Shown here: one piece after another, positions 24,244-33,430 of the stretch
How the letters are laid out: each line of letters opens with the position of its first letter
Position numbering within the stretch: the first letter of the stretch is position 1
Source: JBBQRS01 sp038214535
GTDB lineage: Bacteria > Chloroflexota > Anaerolineae > CG2-30-64-16
Assembly (NCBI GenBank): GCA_038214535.1
Contig: JBBQRS010000037.1
Coordinates: 1 to 40,227 of the forward strand
DNA length: 40,227 nt
Direction: 5' to 3'
Position numbers and translations under genes: made by a program
The notes under the pieces: model-generated
Told to the model about the DNA's origin: nothing
Seen by the model: the letters and a program-made list of their open reading frames with translations, nothing else
Databases searched by the model: none

Positions 24244-25460
24244 ATTTCGGTGAAAGTTTTATCTCGGCGCTGGATGCGATTTCGGCGCATAAGCTGCGGT
24301 CGGCGCTGACCATGCTGGGCGTGATCATCGGCGTGGCCGCGGTCATCGCCCTGATGGCGATCGGCAACGGCGTGACCGCATCTGTGACGGGCGAGCTTAC
24401 GTCTATTGGCACCAACCTGATTCTGGTCTCAACCGATAGAGAGAACAGCGGCGGCTACCCGGCCCTGAGCCTGGAGGATGTGGACGCCCTGGCGAACCCA
24501 CTGAACGCGCCCGATGTGAAAGCGGTCGCTGCGAACGTCCAGACCAGCCAGGAAGTGGTGTACGGAACGAACAGCACGACCTCTTCTGTAATCGGTGTGA
24601 CGGCGAACTATCTCGAAGTCTCGAATCTGGCTGATTTCCAGGCCGGAGACGGGATTACGCAAAACGATGTGGATACGAAGGCGCGTGTCGCCGTGCTGGG
24701 TACGACGGTGACAACCGACCTGTTTGACGGTGAAAACCCCATCGGCCGTGAGATCAAGATTGGCGGAAGCGCTTACGAAGTGGTGGGAGTGCTGGCCGAA
24801 CAGGGGCAGACGATCGGGGGCAATCCTGATGAGAATGTTTACATCCCGATCAGCACTGCACAGGCCAGGCTTTACCCGGATCGAACCCGGACGGGGCGTC
24901 ATGCGGTCAGCGGCATCACGGTGCAGGCGGCCAGCGAAGGTCAGGCAAGCGCGGCGGTGGAGCAGATCAAAGCCACTCTACGCAAGACCCACGGTCTGGG
25001 CGAAGGCGTTGACAACGACTTTTCAACCTTCAGCCAGACGGCGCTGCTGGAAAGCGTGAACCAGATCACCGGCGCGCTGACCGCTTTCCTGGGCGCGGTT
25101 GCGGCGATCTCGCTGCTGGTGGGCGGCATCGGCATCATGAACATCATGCTGGTGAGCGTCAGCGAGCGCACCCGCGAGATCGGGATTCGCAAGGCGGTCG
25201 GCGCGTTGCGGCGCGATATCCTCATCCAGTTCCTGCTGGAGGCGGTGCTGGTGAGCGTGCTGGGCGGGTTGATCGGCATCCTGTTGGGGTGGCTGATCGC
25301 GAAGGCTGCTTCCGGGCCGCTGGGTTTTGCGGCGCCGGTGGATATGGGGACGATCTTGCTGGCGACCGGCTTTGCGGCGGCCGTGGGCATCATCTTCGGC
25401 ATCTACCCCGCATGGAGCGCATCGAACCTGCGTCCCATCGAGGCGCTGCGTTACGAGTAG
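24240..25460 (+). CDS. MacB-type ABC transporter permease
   Basis: A 406-residue permease of the FtsX/MacB class. The N-terminal amphipathic entry and first membrane helix (AHKLRSALTMLGVIIGVAAV) precede a large extracytoplasmic MacB_PCD domain (about 45-270), then three helices in the FtsX domain: one with ISLLVGGIGIMNIMLVSVSE, then the coupling loop RTREIGIRKAVGALRRDIL and two more. It ends IEALRYE, the standard end of this family. Start overlaps the ATPase stop (ATGA). Together with the adaptor it forms a complete MacAB-like exporter; peptides or antibiotics are common substrates. Confidence 0.93.
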   Translation: MNFGESFISALDAISAHKLRSALTMLGVIIGVAAVIALMAIGNGVTASVTGELTSIGTNLILVSTDRENSGGYPALSLEDVDALANPLNAPDVKAVAANVQTSQEVVYGTNSTTSSVIGVTANYLEVSNLADFQAGDGITQNDVDTKARVAVLGTTVTTDLFDGENPIGREIKIGGSAYEVVGVLAEQGQTIGGNPDENVYIPISTAQARLYPDRTRTGRHAVSGITVQAASEGQASAAVEQIKATLRKTHGLGEGVDNDFSTFSQTALLESVNQITGALTAFLGAVAAISLLVGGIGIMNIMLVSVSERTREIGIRKAVGALRRDILIQFLLEAVLVSVLGGLIGILLGWLIAKAASGPLGFAAPVDMGTILLATGFAAAVGIIFGIYPAWSASNLRPIEALRYE

Positions 25461-25475
25461 ACGGATGTGGTATGC

Positions 25476-25500
25476 TGACGAAGATAGAATTTTTTCGTCA
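25476..25500. promoter_or_regulatory. Inverted repeat between permease and histidine kinase genes
   Basis: TGACGAA (25476-25482) and TTCGTCA (25494-25500) pair perfectly over 7 bp with an 11-nt A/T-rich loop. It may be a weak attenuator or a regulator site. Confidence 0.35.
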
Positions 25501-25514
25501 TTGAAGGTGATGTG

Positions 25515-26828
25515 ATGACGCAGGCAAACACGATTGACATCGGCCTCAACCAGTCTTTAACGGCGGGCGATTTCGCTGCGCAAGGCGGCATCGCGCCTGG
25601 CCTGTTACGCGTGCTACGACAGGCGGTCGCGCTGCGCCTCGTGATGGCTGTGATGGCGATGATGGTCTTCAGCTTCGCCCGCGCCTCGGGCCTTCTGACG
25701 CAGCCTGGGGCAGTCTGGCTGCCGTGGATGCTCGTAATCGAGGCGGCAGCTTTCCTGGTGTTCGTTCTGTGGGATCGGGTTCAGCAGGCGCTACGATCCT
25801 GGTTCCTGCCCGCGGCGCTGGGCTGGTTCCTGGTCGTTCCACTGATCGAGCAGGCGCTCATCGTGCGCAGCTTGCCAGCGGAGGCGTTGGCGCGCATCGG
25901 CCGCGACGGGCTGCCGGGGATTGGCTTCGAGGCGCTCTTCATGGTGATCCCGGTGATCCTGGCGACCTGGCAATATGGGCGACGCGGCCTGCTGGCGGCG
26001 CTGGGAATCCTGGGGGCCGGGCAGATCCTCCTGACCCCGCTCGCAGGCAGCGACGCCGCCGGGGCCGCGATCTACCTGCTGGGCGTGTCGGGGCGGCTGG
26101 CGATGATCGCGCTGTTGGGGTATGTCGTGTTGCAACTGGTCAACGGGCTGCGCTCCGAGCACCTGCAATTGGTGGCCGCGAACCGTCAACTGGCGCAACG
26201 CGCCGCCACGGTCGAGCAACTTGCCGAGATTCGCGAGCGCAACCGCCTCGCGCGCGAGTTGCACGACACGTTGGCGCACTCGCTCACCGGGCTCAGCGTA
26301 CAGCTCAAGGCGCTGGACACCCTGATGACCTATGACCCGGATGCGGCGCGCGGCCAACTGAAGGAGGCGCAGGCGACGGTGCGCAGCGGGATCCAGGAAT
26401 CGCGCCGGGCGATTCAGGCGCTTCGGGCGACCCCTCTGGAAGACCTGGGGCTTTCGGAGGCGTTGCGCCAGTTGTGCGACAAGCTGGCCGACCGCACCGG
26501 CCTGGATTGCGGCTGTGATATCGCTGAAGTCGGCGTTCTGGATCCACTCACCGAGCAGGCAATCTACCGGGTGGCCGAGACGGCGCTCAACAACGTCGAG
26601 CAGCACGCCGCCGCGAATGAAGTCAGCGTGAGCCTGGCCCTTGCGCCGGAGGATCGCGTGCGGCTGGAAGTTCGCGACAATGGCGTCGGCTTCGATCTTG
26701 CTGCTGTGCCGCAAGATCGTTATGGCCTGGCCGGCATGATCGAGCGCGCAGAGCTCATCGGCGCGGCGCTGCGGGTGGATTCCGCGCCAGGCAAGGGTAC
26801 AGAGGTCGTGCTGGAGGCGGAGAAATGA
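25515..26828 (+). CDS. NarL-type sensor histidine kinase
   Basis: A 437-residue membrane histidine kinase. About six N-terminal hydrophobic segments (residues 40-210) have no large extracytoplasmic domain, as in intramembrane-sensing kinases. The HisKA_3 box RNRLARELHDTLAHSLTG carries the phosphorylated His250; the ATPase domain has AETALNNVEQHAAANE (N box) and VRDNGVGFDL (G1), then YGLAGMIERAELIGAALRVD. Start ATG 25515 is preferred over GTG 25512; AAGGTG lies 5 bp upstream. It follows the ABC exporter and overlaps the response regulator (ATGA), so it likely senses the exporter's substrate or membrane stress. Confidence 0.92.
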   Translation: MTQANTIDIGLNQSLTAGDFAAQGGIAPGLLRVLRQAVALRLVMAVMAMMVFSFARASGLLTQPGAVWLPWMLVIEAAAFLVFVLWDRVQQALRSWFLPAALGWFLVVPLIEQALIVRSLPAEALARIGRDGLPGIGFEALFMVIPVILATWQYGRRGLLAALGILGAGQILLTPLAGSDAAGAAIYLLGVSGRLAMIALLGYVVLQLVNGLRSEHLQLVAANRQLAQRAATVEQLAEIRERNRLARELHDTLAHSLTGLSVQLKALDTLMTYDPDAARGQLKEAQATVRSGIQESRRAIQALRATPLEDLGLSEALRQLCDKLADRTGLDCGCDIAEVGVLDPLTEQAIYRVAETALNNVEQHAAANEVSVSLALAPEDRVRLEVRDNGVGFDLAAVPQDRYGLAGMIERAELIGAALRVDSAPGKGTEVVLEAEK

Positions 26829-27508
26829 TTCGCGTATTGATTGTTGACGATCAGGATATCGTCCGCCAGGGTCTCGGTGTGATTTTGCAGCATCAACCGG
26901 GGATCACCGTGGTTGGCTCCGCGGCGGACGGCATCGAGGCTCTGGAGCAGGTCGCGGCCATCCAGCCCGACGTGGTCCTGATGGACCTGAAAATGCCGCG
27001 GCTCAACGGCATCCAGGCGACGGCGGGCATCACGCAGCAGTACCCGATGGTCAAAGTGGTGGTGTTGACGACTTACGACGCCGATGATTGGGTGTTCGAC
27101 GCCATCCGCGCCGGGGCCAGGGGGTATCTGCTCAAGGACAGCGACAGTGAGGAGATTGTCCAGGCCATCGAGGACGCGATGGTCGGTGAGGTGCGGCTCG
27201 ATCCGGCAGTGGCGGGCAGGGTGCTAAACGAGTTCAACCGCTTGAAGGGACAGGCAGGCCGTCCTGTGACCGGGCCGATTGTCGCGCCGGTTCATCAGTC
27301 GATCATCGAAGAACTGACCGAACGGGAACTCAGCATTTTGCAACAGGTGGCGCAGGGCAAGAGCAACCGGGAGATCGCGGCGGCGCTCTATCTGGCCGAA
27401 GGGACTGTCAAGAACTACGTGAGCATCATCATCGGTAAGCTGCAAGCCAATGACCGCACGGAGGCGGCGATTCTGGCGCTGAAGCGCGGCCTGGCCACGC
27501 TTGAATAA
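26825..27508 (+). CDS. NarL/LuxR-type response regulator
   Basis: A 227-residue regulator. The receiver domain has the acidic pair Asp9-Asp10 and phospho-acceptor Asp54 in VLMDLKMPRLNG, with Lys104 in GYLLKDS. A linker of about 35 residues leads to the LuxR helix-turn-helix: LTERELSILQQVAQGKSNRE and YLAEGTVKNYVSIIIGKL. It should be phosphorylated by the adjacent kinase and control the exporter genes; the palindrome at 21776-21801 is a candidate site. The gene ends 21 bp before the converging crtB stop. Confidence 0.95.
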   Translation: MIRVLIVDDQDIVRQGLGVILQHQPGITVVGSAADGIEALEQVAAIQPDVVLMDLKMPRLNGIQATAGITQQYPMVKVVVLTTYDADDWVFDAIRAGARGYLLKDSDSEEIVQAIEDAMVGEVRLDPAVAGRVLNEFNRLKGQAGRPVTGPIVAPVHQSIIEELTERELSILQQVAQGKSNREIAAALYLAEGTVKNYVSIIIGKLQANDRTEAAILALKRGLATLE

Positions 27509-27529
27509 GGTCGGTGATACCCTGATGGG

Positions 27530-28444
27530 TCAGATGTTGCCGGAAAGGGTAACTTGTTCGCGCGTGGGGCAATAAATCGCTACGCGCGATTTCGCGACCA
27601 GGCAGAGCTTTTGAAGGCTCGTCGTGCCCGACCGGCGGGTGAAGACGTTGTAATTGTGACGGCGGATGTCCATCAGGATCGCGCGATAGATCTCCAGACC
27701 GCTCATCACGCCCCAACGGCCCGCCGCGAGCTGCTTCACCCCTGCCCACGCGTGGATGTAGAAGCGCTCTGTGCGCTCGATCTCGAATTCGAGGAGGGCG
27801 GCGAAGTTGGGTGTCACCTTGCCGTTGGCGATATCGGCCTCTGTAACGTTGAAGCGCGCCATGTCTTCGAGGGGGATGTAGACGCGTCCAATGCCCCAGT
27901 CTTGCCCCACGTCGCGCCAGAAATTGCTTAACTGCATGGCGACGGACAGGCTATCCGCATAGGGCAGGATATCTTCGATCACGGCCGGCGGGCGCACGCC
28001 CAGGATATAGGTCATCGCGCGGCCCACCGTCATCGCGCTGCCTTCCATGTAGTAGAGCAGGCCGTTGAAGGTGGGGAAGCGCGTGATGGTCAGATCGTCG
28101 CGCATCGCACGGAAATAGGGCCTGTTAACCTCGGCCGGGATGGCACACTCGATGGCCGTGTTGAGGTAAGCGCGCATCACCGGATGCGGGCTGTCGCCCG
28201 TCTCGAACGCCCGCCAGTACATCTCCTCCCAATCATCAATCGCCGCCAGCGGCGACGCAAACCCCGCATGTGACACGTCTACCCGATCATCGCCCACGCG
28301 CATCAATGCGTAGAGCGCCTGCACGTGGTGCAACTTGCTCTGCGGCAGGAAGCGGCTGGCAAAAGAGTAGTTCTTGCTGGAGCCGTGCATCAACTGGCGG
28401 CAGGCCTCGTAGTCTTCCGGCGTGGCGACGGGTCGGGTCGTCAT
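27530..28444 (-). CDS. crtB: Phytoene synthase
   Basis: A 304-residue prenyl-condensing enzyme joining two geranylgeranyl diphosphates into phytoene, the first committed carotenoid step. The two Asp-rich motifs are DDRVD (52-56) and DVGQD (178-182) in LSNFWRDVGQDWGIGRVYIP; YSFASRFLPQSKLHHVQALY and PHPVMRAY are further family marks. The ATG at 28444 overlaps the crtI stop (ATGA); the longer frame upstream is only an overlap with crtI. It is the last gene of the second carotenoid unit. Confidence 0.93.
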   Translation of the reverse strand: MTTRPVATPEDYEACRQLMHGSSKNYSFASRFLPQSKLHHVQALYALMRVGDDRVDVSHAGFASPLAAIDDWEEMYWRAFETGDSPHPVMRAYLNTAIECAIPAEVNRPYFRAMRDDLTITRFPTFNGLLYYMEGSAMTVGRAMTYILGVRPPAVIEDILPYADSLSVAMQLSNFWRDVGQDWGIGRVYIPLEDMARFNVTEADIANGKVTPNFAALLEFEIERTERFYIHAWAGVKQLAAGRWGVMSGLEIYRAILMDIRRHNYNVFTRRSGTTSLQKLCLVAKSRVAIYCPTREQVTLSGNI

Positions 28445-29919
28445 CTTTCGGCTTCTAACCTTTCCGCCAGGAGCCGGGCCGAGATCATCACCATCGGCAT
28501 CCCGATTCCCGGATAGGTTCCTTCGCCCACGAAATAGAGTCCTTCGATATCGCGCGCCTTGTTGTGGGGCCGAAAGTAGGAGGATTGCAGGAAGCCGTGC
28601 GCCAGCGAGCCGAACGCCGTGCCGTAGACCGCGTTGATGTCGCTCTGCCAATCGGTCGGGCGATATTCGCGCTCCCAGACGATATGCTCGCGCAACTCCG
28701 GGTCTACGATGTGCTCCAGTTGTCCCAGCAACTGCTCGCGCACGATGGGTGCGGCCTCGTCCCAATCAATGTCTGAATCAAGGTTCGGCATGGGGGCCAG
28801 CACGTAGAGCAGGGTGTGTCCCGGCGGGGCCAGGGTGGGATCAGTCACGGTCGGCACGTTGAGGTGGAAAGACGGATCGGCGGGCAAGGTTTTGGTTTTG
28901 TAAATCGCATCCAGATTGGCGCGGTAATCTTCCGAGAAAAATAACGCCTGATGGCGCAAGTGCGTGTAGGTTTTATCCACACCAAGAAAGAGCAGATAAC
29001 CGGAGCACGCATATTCCAGCTTATCGAGCTTTTCATCGGTGTAGTCGCGACGGTATTGCGCCGGAATGAGCTTTTTGTACGTGTAGGGCAAGTCAGCGTT
29101 GGACACGACGATGTCTGCGTTGATTCGCTCGCCGGATTCCAGTTGCACGCCAACCGCGCGCCCGTCCCGAATGAGGATTTCGGCCACCGGGCTCGATGTG
29201 CGCAACTCCACGCCCATCTCCTGCGCCAGCTTCACCATGTCCTCGACGATGGTATAGATGCCGCCCGCGGGATAGTGCATCCCGCCGACGAAATCCGCAT
29301 AGGTGATCATGCAGTACATGGCGGGGGCGTCGAAGGGTGAAAGGCCCAGGAACATCGAATGAAAGGTGAAGGCTTTTTGTAGCTTGTCCGATTTGAAAAA
29401 TGAGGAAACGTGGCCGTAAAGATTTTGCAGCGCGCCCGTGCTGAGCACCTTGATGCCCGCCGCCGGGTTGGCAAGGTCCGTGATGTGATCGAAATTGCGA
29501 TTTACATAAGATAAACCAAGATCGTATTTCCGGGCGCTTTCACCGAGGAACTCAAACAGATGCTCGCGCCCTCCCGGCTCGAACTTTTCCACTTCCTGCC
29601 CAAGCTGTACCATGTTGCCGAACAGATCGAGGTAAGTGTCGTCGTGGAAGTAGATGCGGTAATTCGGGTCGAGCACCGTGAACGGGATCCGCTCGTTGAT
29701 GTCCTGCCCGATGGCGCGGTAGGTGTCTTCAAACGTATCCTTCATCAGCAGGAGGGTGGGGCCTGTATCCGTGCGAAACCCGTGCTCTTCCAGGACGTTG
29801 GTGCGCCCGCCGGGCCGAGAGTTCTTTTCCAGGACGGTGACGCGGTAGCCCATGTGCTGCAACCGCAAGGCAGCCGCAAGCCCCCCCATGCCCGATCCGA
29901 TGATAATGACTGATTTCAC
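28441..29919 (-). CDS. crtI: Phytoene desaturase (CrtI family)
   Basis: A 492-residue FAD-dependent desaturase. The dinucleotide motif VIIIGSGMGGLAAALRLQ opens the protein, then RPGGRTN and DTGPTLLLM of the CrtI N-terminus. The C-terminal GLYFVGEGTYPGIGMPMVMI is the FAD-closing motif. It converts phytoene to more desaturated products, usually lycopene. The GTG at 29919 is preferred over the TTG at 29940 because the Rossmann strand starts immediately after it; both ribosome sites are weak. Overlaps crtB by 4 bp and follows plsY by 35 bp. Confidence 0.9.
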   Translation of the reverse strand: MKSVIIIGSGMGGLAAALRLQHMGYRVTVLEKNSRPGGRTNVLEEHGFRTDTGPTLLLMKDTFEDTYRAIGQDINERIPFTVLDPNYRIYFHDDTYLDLFGNMVQLGQEVEKFEPGGREHLFEFLGESARKYDLGLSYVNRNFDHITDLANPAAGIKVLSTGALQNLYGHVSSFFKSDKLQKAFTFHSMFLGLSPFDAPAMYCMITYADFVGGMHYPAGGIYTIVEDMVKLAQEMGVELRTSSPVAEILIRDGRAVGVQLESGERINADIVVSNADLPYTYKKLIPAQYRRDYTDEKLDKLEYACSGYLLFLGVDKTYTHLRHQALFFSEDYRANLDAIYKTKTLPADPSFHLNVPTVTDPTLAPPGHTLLYVLAPMPNLDSDIDWDEAAPIVREQLLGQLEHIVDPELREHIVWEREYRPTDWQSDINAVYGTAFGSLAHGFLQSSYFRPHNKARDIEGLYFVGEGTYPGIGMPMVMISARLLAERLEAER

Positions 29920-29954
29920 GGTAGTTCCCGTCTTTCGCAATGCTCAATAAACCA

Positions 29955-30578
29955 TCAGTTGCCCGTGTGGATCGTCGTCTCTTTATGAAACAGACCTGTA
30001 ATATATGGTCTTAGCTTAACCGGCTCGCCAAGGCTGTAACGATGTTTCCACAATAGAATCAGAATGTTCCCGGCCCAAATCGCGATATAGACCCCGTCAT
30101 AACCACGCCAGAGCATGAAGCCTAGCCAGCCGAACATCGCCAGGATAAACGTCCAGGCGCTGCTGGTGATCACCGCAGTAATCGCCAGGACGACCGCGCC
30201 CAGCACCACGGGCCCCACCCAGCTTGTTAAGCCCAGCCAGATGCCGAACGTCGTGGCGATGGCCTTGCCGCCGTAAAACCCCAGGAACGGCGAAAAGGCG
30301 TGGCCCAGCACCGGCGCCAGCGCCACAGGGATCAAAGCTGGCCCCGTGATCTCAAAGAGATAAACGGCGATCAAGACCGGAATCGCGCCCTTAAGGCCGT
30401 CGAAGAGCACGGCAATGATGCCCAACACAGGGCCGCCGGCTTTGCCCACGTTCGCCGCGCCGGGGTTCCCGTCGCCGTATTGACGCACATCCTCCTTCAA
30501 GAAAAGCCGTCCGAGCCAGACCGAGAACGGCAACGAGCCGACGAAGAAACCGACGACGGTCATCAGCAATGCGGTCAT
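29955..30578 (-). CDS. plsY: Acyl-phosphate:glycerol-3-phosphate acyltransferase PlsY
   Basis: A 207-residue membrane enzyme making lysophosphatidic acid from acyl-phosphate. The PlsY signatures are GSLPFSVWLGR near the start, YGDGNPGAANVGK, DGLKGAIPV, and GHAFSPFLGFYGGKAIATTF. About five hydrophobic segments are present. It sits between a hydrolase and crtI in the carotenoid unit, suggesting that membrane lipid and pigment synthesis are expressed together, or simply that the gene is carried in the operon. Start ATG 30578; an upstream extension has no support. Confidence 0.88.
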   Translation of the reverse strand: MTALLMTVVGFFVGSLPFSVWLGRLFLKEDVRQYGDGNPGAANVGKAGGPVLGIIAVLFDGLKGAIPVLIAVYLFEITGPALIPVALAPVLGHAFSPFLGFYGGKAIATTFGIWLGLTSWVGPVVLGAVVLAITAVITSSAWTFILAMFGWLGFMLWRGYDGVYIAIWAGNILILLWKHRYSLGEPVKLRPYITGLFHKETTIHTGN

Positions 30579-30610
30579 GTTGCGGGTCCTGGTCTCATTA
30601 ATCGTGTGAC

Positions 30611-31921
30611 TTACGTCGGTTGCAACGTCTCGGCAAATGTCATCACGGCCTGCGAGACCGCGTCCCACGTCGGCTTGTCCGCCTGGACAATATCGTGCCC
30701 CCCGTCTACTTCCGTGTAGCTTACGCCGTTGGGAAACTGGCCCGCCAACTTTTTCGTCGCCGGAATGCGTACCACCGGATCGGTGAGGCCCTGCACCATC
30801 AACACGGGTTCGCCTACGTGTGACGCCGATGCGAACGCAACCACCGAAACCTCGCGGATTTGCTCGATGACGTCGAGCGGGAAACGCAGATTGCGCAGGC
30901 CTTCCCGCGCCTCCGGGTCATCCAGGTCGGTTCCCGGCAGGAATTTGGAAAGACCCTCGCGAAAACGCGGGTCATCGAAGTTGGCCTTGTTCAGCGGTCG
31001 GAAATTCGATGGCAGAAACGGGCGGATCGCCGCACCGAGGACACGCATCCAACCTCTTTCCCGCCACCAGAACGGCGCCACCAGCGCCAGCCCGTCCACC
31101 TGAACCTGCCCGGCTGCGGCCAGCGACACGGCGCTGCCCAACGAGTAGCCCACGAGCATCACCGGCGCATGTCCCGTTGCTTTCAACCCCTTCACCGCAT
31201 CTTCCGCCGTCGCAACCCATTCGAGATAGCTGCGCTCCGGCAGGGAAGTGATATCCGGTCCGAAGCCCGGTAACAACACGCCTTGCACCGTCCATCCGGC
31301 GTCGTGTAGTTTGTGCCCCAGGTCGCGCATCTCCGCCGGGGTGCCGCCAAAGCCGTGCATCAGCACCGCCGCCGGGCGGCCTGCTTCCCAGGTGAACGGC
31401 TGATGCTCGGGCCCCTGGAAGAGATTCAACTCCAGCGGGGCTGGCTCCTCCAGCGGGATGGCCCGCGCATGGAGCAGATCGAAGATGAACAGGAATGCGC
31501 CCTGCACCACGATGCCCCAACCCACGCCCGCTGCAAACGGATCATCCGCGCCGCGGGTCAAGGCCCAGGCCAGCCCGCCGGCGACGTATAACAGATCCAA
31601 TCCGGTGTTGATCCACAACAGCCGTCTGAGCCGCTGGGCGTCTTTTTTTGCTGCTGCCGTCGCGGCCGCTTCGTCGCCCTCGCCTGCCCGCCGGATGCTC
31701 CGGCGCGTGCCATAGATACCGAACGCGGCGATGATCCCGTCAATCGCGCCCCAAAGAATGGCCTGTGAGCCGAAACCGCCCCAGAATGTCGTCGTCCATC
31801 CTTGCGGAATCTGGGTCGCGACCAGGATGAACCCTGCAATGACGCTCAGGCCGGCCCATAACATGAGCCGCCGCGCCAGCACCAGGCTGAAATCCCAGAT
31901 TAACTTTGTTGGTGCATTCAT
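30611..31921 (-). CDS. Membrane-anchored alpha/beta hydrolase
   Basis: A 436-residue protein. The first 160 residues have about four hydrophobic segments (for example ILWGAIDGIIAAFGIYG and GIVVQGAFLFIFDLLHA). An alpha/beta hydrolase domain follows: AVLMHGFGGTPAEMRDLG (oxyanion region), the nucleophile elbow VGYSLGSAVSLAAAG, and VLMVQGLTDPVV with the acid and DGGHDIV with the His. It resembles carboxylesterase/monoacylglycerol-lipase-type enzymes fused to a membrane module. ATG 31921 is preferred to a TTG at 31954. Substrate unknown. Confidence 0.82.
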   Translation of the reverse strand: MNAPTKLIWDFSLVLARRLMLWAGLSVIAGFILVATQIPQGWTTTFWGGFGSQAILWGAIDGIIAAFGIYGTRRSIRRAGEGDEAAATAAAKKDAQRLRRLLWINTGLDLLYVAGGLAWALTRGADDPFAAGVGWGIVVQGAFLFIFDLLHARAIPLEEPAPLELNLFQGPEHQPFTWEAGRPAAVLMHGFGGTPAEMRDLGHKLHDAGWTVQGVLLPGFGPDITSLPERSYLEWVATAEDAVKGLKATGHAPVMLVGYSLGSAVSLAAAGQVQVDGLALVAPFWWRERGWMRVLGAAIRPFLPSNFRPLNKANFDDPRFREGLSKFLPGTDLDDPEAREGLRNLRFPLDVIEQIREVSVVAFASASHVGEPVLMVQGLTDPVVRIPATKKLAGQFPNGVSYTEVDGGHDIVQADKPTWDAVSQAVMTFAETLQPT

Positions 31922-31987
31922 TATTGGCCGGTTGACGCCGTTATTGTAAAACAAGGCTGCTGCCTGTGAAAATCAGGTGGCGTTCTA

Positions 31988-32020
31988 CCCTCACCCTGAC
32001 CCTCTCCCAGAGGGGGAGGG
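31988..32020. repeat. Small intergenic palindromic repeat
   Basis: CCCTCACCCTGACCCTCTCC followed by CAGAGGGGGAGGG contains CCCTCTCCC paired with GGGGGAGGG. It matches a short repeat common between genes in many GC-rich genomes. Confidence 0.5.
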
Positions 32021-32040
32021 AACCAGAGTGTGTCTCACGC

Positions 32041-32760
32041 TCACTCAGGAGGCGCGGGAAGCGCGGCGTCCGGCTGCAGCGTCGCGAAGAGGGCATCCCA
32101 GCCCGCGGCATCGGGCGGCGAACCCTCTTTGTTGACCACTTCGAACGTGGTATTGAGGGCTTCGACGCGGCCCAACGCGTGCAGGCAGACCGTCGCCACG
32201 TCGGCGCGGCTGATCATCCCCGTCCCGATCCGGTCGCCCTGGTCGAAGTAGAGCGCCAGCACGCCGCCGGGGTCGTCTTTCAGGCCGCCGGGGCGCACGA
32301 TGGTATATGGTAGGCCGCTGGCTCGTAGCACGTTCTCGCCGCGCAGCTTCCAGGTCAGCACTTGACCGAAGGCGTTCAGGAAGTGATTGGATTTGGTGAC
32401 GGACATCGAGGAGACGAGCAGGAAGCGGGTGACCCCGGCGACCTTCGCCGCGTCCACCAAGTTGCTCACCCCTTCGTAGTCCACGTTTTTCGGGGCGTTG
32501 CCGCCGATGGGTGCGCGCGACCCGGTGGCACAAATCACATGCGACATGCCCGCGAACGCCGGGCCCAGAGTTTCCGGGTGGCGCACATCTCCGACAACAA
32601 ATTCCAGTTGATCCGATCGTTCGGTGTCGGCGAATAGCTTTGTCGCCTTCGCTTCGTCGCGCACGAGAATGCGCACGGCGCGCCCAGCGGCCAATAACTG
32701 ACGCACGACCTGTTCTCCGACGCCGCCGGTGGCTCCGGCGACAAGAATTTTAGAATCCAT
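32041..32760 (-). CDS. NAD(P)-binding SDR-like protein (NmrA / atypical SDR)
   Basis: A 239-residue Rossmann protein. The nucleotide motif GATGGVGEQVVRQLLAAG is at the N-terminus with Arg residues after strand 2 (VRILVRDEAK) suggesting NADP(H). It has VKSNHFLNAFGQVL in place of a Tyr-Lys catalytic pair near LLVSSMSV, so it may be a regulatory or divergent SDR. YTIVRPGGLKDDPGG and DVATVCLHAL are typical of the atypical SDR group 5. It is in the same direction as the neighbouring SDR gene, 20 bp away. Confidence 0.8.
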   Translation of the reverse strand: MDSKILVAGATGGVGEQVVRQLLAAGRAVRILVRDEAKATKLFADTERSDQLEFVVGDVRHPETLGPAFAGMSHVICATGSRAPIGGNAPKNVDYEGVSNLVDAAKVAGVTRFLLVSSMSVTKSNHFLNAFGQVLTWKLRGENVLRASGLPYTIVRPGGLKDDPGGVLALYFDQGDRIGTGMISRADVATVCLHALGRVEALNTTFEVVNKEGSPPDAAGWDALFATLQPDAALPAPPE

Positions 32761-32780
32761 ATCTACCTCTCCCTCATTTA

Positions 32781-33428
32781 CTAAAGATCTACCACACCAT
32801 TCGTCGCGTTACCGTAAGCTTCCACGATCTTAGCCGCGATTGCTTGCGGCGCGAGCGCGTTGGCGGGCATCCGGAAGGGTACTTTTTCCCAAAAGCGCGT
32901 GTTGACCGCGCCGGGGCGCAGCAGGATCACGCGCCGCTTGCGCTCTTCCTTGCGCAATGCTTCGACCATCGCTTCCAGTCCCGCTTTCGCTGCAACGTAG
33001 GCCGTCAGGCCGGGCAGCCGCAGCCGCTCGCTGACCGCGCCGATGAAGACCAACGGCGCGTCCTCTGTGAGCAACGGCAGGCTGTAGTGGGCGGTCAGAT
33101 ACGCGCCGGTCAGGTTGGCGTCCACGATGCGCTGCCAGACCGCAGGCGACATGCGCGCCAGAGGTTCCGATGTGATGTCGCCGGCCGCGTAAATGAACAG
33201 GTCGAACGTGTCCATCTCCTGGCTCAGCGCCATCACCGCTTGTTGCACGGAAAACGGGTCTGCAACATCAGCTTCGTAATGGCGCGGTGCTTGATCGGCT
33301 CCCGGATCTCGGCTCACCGCGCCGACGGTCCACCCATCGGCCTGGAGCCGCGCGACAATGGCTTGACCCATGCCTCCCGATGCGCCCCACACCAGCGCAG
33401 AGCGGGCGTGTGTTTGTGCTGCTGTCAT
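32781..33428 (-). CDS. Short-chain dehydrogenase/reductase
   Basis: A 215-residue classical SDR. The cofactor motif WGASGGMGQAI is near the N-terminus with an Arg at the end of strand 2, suggesting NADP(H); DANLTGAYLTA carries the conserved Asn, IGAVSE the Ser, and LTAYVAAKAGLEAM the catalytic Tyr and Lys. It starts 2 bp after the peroxiredoxin stop, so the pair is co-translated. Substrate unknown; a redox partner in light-induced stress is only a guess. Confidence 0.87.
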   Translation of the reverse strand: MTAAQTHARSALVWGASGGMGQAIVARLQADGWTVGAVSRDPGADQAPRHYEADVADPFSVQQAVMALSQEMDTFDLFIYAAGDITSEPLARMSPAVWQRIVDANLTGAYLTAHYSLPLLTEDAPLVFIGAVSERLRLPGLTAYVAAKAGLEAMVEALRKEERKRRVILLRPGAVNTRFWEKVPFRMPANALAPQAIAAKIVEAYGNATNGVVDL

Positions 33429-33430
33429 GG

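Noticed and set aside
28445..28765. Upstream extension of crtB
   Set aside because: It lies wholly within crtI in another frame; the ATGA overlap and family start fix the start at 28444.
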